The notes under the pieces: generated by a model | Databases searched by the model: none | What the model was told of the DNA's origin: nothing | The model's input: the letters and a program-made list of their open reading frames with translations, nothing else | NCBI RefSeq assembly: GCF_000224145.3 | Contig: NC_020176.2 | Location: forward strand, 3,803,826 to 3,867,825 | Direction: 5' to 3' | DNA from: Ciona intestinalis | Lineage: Eukaryota > Chordata > Ascidiacea > Phlebobranchia > Cionidae | DNA: 64,000 nucleotides | In this document: positions 61,101-64,000 of the stretch, in pieces | How positions within the stretch are numbered: the first letter of the stretch is position 1 | How the letters are laid out: each line of letters opens with the position of its first letter | Position numbers and translations under genes: made by a program

Positions 61101-64000
61101 CCAACAATTGATTGAAACATGGGTTTTCAAACTGGTTAAACTATAAACTAAACCAAAACTGTCTAAAGTTAAATTTATTTTTTGCTTTTTAGGTTTTAAG
61201 CTCCTACCAACCCCAAGCAAGTCTTGTACCGAGCTATTTGGACTTCACTGAATGCCCATACATGTGGCCCTATTGTAGCCAGCCCATCTACTACACAGCT
61301 ATGCCTATTGTTGCAAATATAACAGTGTTGAATGGTATGGGAGTGGCAGGGACAATCAAAGGTTCACCCACATGGCACCCATATACTTCACATAATGGAA
61401 AATATATTGATGTAAGTGGAGTAGGCTAACTGAATGGGATAATTAGTCGTAACTATATTGATTTTTTTTTTATTTTGCCCAAATCATAAATTTTACTCAG
61501 AAATTTATAAATTTGCTTATTGCGGCATTGCTAAAATGTAGTACCATCACTCATAATTGTCAAACACACTGCACGCATATTTCCAGCACCCTTGCTATGC
61601 TTGGGTGAGGTCCTACAGTGCATGCGATGGCTTGGGGGATTCACAAACACAATTGACTCGTTACCCTCACACCCCTACCATTACAAATATGTTATTTAGG
61701 TTTCCTTCTCGTATTCCAATTCCTTATGGCCGTGGTCGGGCTACTTCGCCGTGTCAATCTCCGTAAAACCAGAAGCAGAACAATGGGAGGGGGTTGCTCA
61801 AGGTCACGTGGAGTTGACGGTTGTTTCACCAAGCGAGGATAATTACGAGGGAAGAGAGCAATCCACTGTGAAGCTCTTCATCAAGGTGAAGATCATTGCC
61901 ACTCCTCCGAGAGCAAAACGAATACTGTGGGATCAGTTTCATAATTTACGTTACCCTGCTGGTGAGATGTGTGAATTGTCACTTGTGTATAACTATTTTA
62001 ATAATCCCATTCGCTTGGGTATTTTTTGGGGGCCTAAAACTGTCTCTTCAGTTTATTAATGCACTTTAATAAACCAACATAAAGTCCAACTTTGTACCAT
62101 ACATGTATATTTAAGATCAGGTACCTTATCTGTATGTTTACTAGGTTTCAATGTTTGTAAATAACAAATAATACAACTAATCTAAACCAGGCACTTTAAA
62201 AATGATTTAAATTTTGTTAAACAATTGATGTTTTTATCGAACATTTAAAACATGATGTTGTTTTTGCTCCAGGTTATTTTCCACGTGATGACCTGCATAC
62301 TAAGAATGATCCCTTGGATTGGAATGGGGATCATATTCATACAAACTTTCGTGGTCTCTATTTACATTTGCGTGATGCTGGCTACTTTATTGAAGTAAGC
62401 ATTGTAATGATTCGTGTTTCCATTTTGGCATTCTGTCCGAGGTGTATGAATTCTTAGTATGTGTTTGGTGTTTATACCGAACACCCCTGTTGTTTTTAAC
62501 ATTATGTTTGTCTGGCCTGTGGTATTTATATGACATGAATGTTATAACCTAACACATGGTATACAGAATATTCCATGTGTGTCTGGTGTATCTGAAGGCA
62601 CCTGTGTTCTAACTCGACCATGATCATGAGGTTTATGAATATAACATGTGTGTTTGATGCATAAGAAGACACCCATATTGTAAATCGACCATAAGTATAA
62701 GGTTTATAAATACACCATGTGTGTCTGATGCATAAGAAGACACCCATTGTAACTCCATAAGCATGAGGGTACTTACTTACACATACACCATTCAGGTACT
62801 AGGCTCTCCCTACACATGTTTCAACGCACGCCACTACAGTACATTGCTTATAGTGGATCCTGAGGAAGAATATTTTCCGGATGAAATTTCCAAATTACAC
62901 AAAGACCTTACTGAAGAAGGGTTAAGTGTAGTTGGTAAGAGATGCATTCTACCTTGATATTATGGAAAGTTGATTATAATTTAAATTAAATGATTTGATG
63001 TTTTCCACTGTTAGCATTGTGGGCACATACATCATTAGCCAAGACACTTAACAATACCTGTTCCAATCCAGGAGCTTTATGCGTTGTCTAAATTGTCAAC
63101 CATACTTTGAAAGAAATGAAAATATGCAACAAAAAAAATACCCGGAAAGTTACATATGCGGTACCTTGTAAGCACGAGGTGTATGAAACAGAAACCCTTT
63201 TTATAATGACTGTTTTTGTTCTGCTGCATTGCAATAAAAAGTTTATTCAGTTAATTCTACAATAGCTCTCAAACTTAAATCAAGATCAAAAAAGTTTTAA
63301 CTGAAAAAACTTTTTATTCAGTGTTCGCAGATTGGTACAACTCTTCAGTGATGACCAAAGTTAAGTTTTACGATGAGAACACAAGAAGATGGTGGATGCC
63401 TGAAACGGGGGGGAGCAACATCCCAGCTCTCAACAACCTCCTCCATCCATATGGAGCTGCTTTGTCCGATCGGGTGTCAGAAGGTTCTTTTGTTGTTTCG
63501 AGCCATGAAGTTTATTTTGCTTCAGGAACTTCGATTCTTCAGTTCCCACCTGTGAGTAGAAATGAATAAAGCTTATTTATCCTTGCATGACGAGGCAGTG
63601 ATGGCTTTTTAGCGCAGTGTTCTGCTTGACACATGTCATGCGCTTACCAATTACCACATGTGTAACTTTATGAATATTTTTTTAAACTATGGCTGGCAAT
63701 TTAGGTAACCCATAAGGGGCCAAAGGCTTTTTAGGTGTCTTGTGGACATACATCCCAAAAATAGTTGCAAGCGAAGCCTTCACCCTATGTGCTAGATGAA
63801 TACGAGTTCGTGGCCCTAATATAAACGTGCCAAAAATAGTCGCAAGCCAAAGCCTTAACCATATGTAGTAGATGGGTATGAGTTGGCCCTAACACCCCTC
63901 TGCATTGCAGAACTCCATGATTTTGAGCAAACCTCTAAAGGATCAAGGAAAGGAAATATTATCCGGTTTTAGCTCAGAAATGAAAGAATCTGTTCCAATT
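58169..64000 (+). CDS. MBTPS1: Membrane-bound transcription factor site-1 protease (S1P/SKI-1), 3' end beyond window
   Basis: Eleven exons are visible: 58169-58636, 58941-59123, 59575-59838, 60129-60312, 60627-61021, 61193-61411, 61700-61961, 62273-62394, 62796-62934, 63322-63551, 63911 onward; 852 residues so far (human 1052). The start is followed by a signal peptide ([21 protein letters not shown]). The propeptide is followed by the subtilisin-like catalytic domain with Asp240 in AIFDTGL, His271 in GHGTFVAG, oxyanion Asn361 in AIGNDG and Ser437 in GTSVASP. Spacing of the four residues is 31, 90 and 76, close to human. Downstream blocks such as [14 protein letters not shown] and [16 protein letters not shown] are almost invariant. 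The C-terminal membrane anchor lies outside the window. S1P is a Golgi protease that cleaves SREBP, ATF6 and related membrane-bound factors. An out-of-frame ATG lies 8 nt upstream of the start. Confidence 0.97.
62430..62770 (+). repeat. Tandem repeat of about 70 bp in MBTPS1 intron 8
   Basis: Three to four diverged units contain CATGTGTGTCTGGTGTAT, AAGAAGACACCCAT, TAAATCGACCATAAG and AGGTTTATGAATA. The same unit in reverse complement makes up the array in NUP155 intron 29. The array ends just before the acceptor of exon 9. Confidence 0.75.
63751..63890 (+). repeat. Two-copy tandem duplication of about 70 bp in MBTPS1 intron 10
   Basis: Two units begin CCAAAAATAGTTGCAAGC and CCAAAAATAGTCGCAAGC. 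They proceed through GCCTTCACCCTATGT/GCCTTAACCATATGT and end GTGGCCCTAA/TTGGCCCTAA. Confidence 0.8.

Overview
The window looks like nuclear DNA of an ascidian tunicate, most likely Ciona. It is AT-rich and holds compact multi-exon animal genes with introns mostly of 100-1000 bp and GT-AG borders. It encodes a connexin, a family confined to chordates. Most genes were read by splicing exons by hand so that phase and family alignment agree at every junction.

Layout, left to right: (1) 169-2669 (+), 3' part of a BEGAIN/TJAP1-like coiled-coil gene; (2) 3239-5201 (+), METTL24-like membrane-anchored methyltransferase; (3) 6205-8746 (+), DRAP1 (NC2 alpha), a histone-fold transcription repressor; (4) 9559-10578 (-), an unrecognised gene with a hydrophobic segment and a basic tail, the only minus-strand gene seen; (5) 11997-14652 (+), an unrecognised secreted cysteine-rich protein; (6) 15258-30088 (+), NUP155 in 32 exons, with a single-base frameshift in exon 20; (7) 39272-46991 (+), an ADAMTS metalloprotease of the ADAMTS1-like domain layout, behind a 9.2 kb gene-free stretch; (8) 51852-56990 (+), a nine-exon connexin; (9) 58169 to the window end (+), MBTPS1 (site-1 protease), 3' truncated by the window.

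The genes are functionally unrelated. I see no operon, no CRISPR array, no intact tRNA or rRNA gene and no autonomous transposon. The structure beyond the genes is: a mosaic of CpG-poor blocks (BEGAIN-like to DRAP1, NUP155, MBTPS1) and CpG-rich blocks (ADAMTS and its flanks, connexin, the two orphan genes); 13 perfect TGACGTCA palindromes where about one is expected; a family of about 180 bp inverted-terminal-repeat elements (MITE-like), clustered around the connexin, with inverted copies flanking connexin exons 2-5; and a roughly 70 bp tandem repeat shared by introns of NUP155 and MBTPS1.

Limits: exon borders come from reading splice consensus, phase and protein-family conservation by eye. 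UTRs, promoters and 5' ends were not determined. Family names rest on remembered family features, not on a search.
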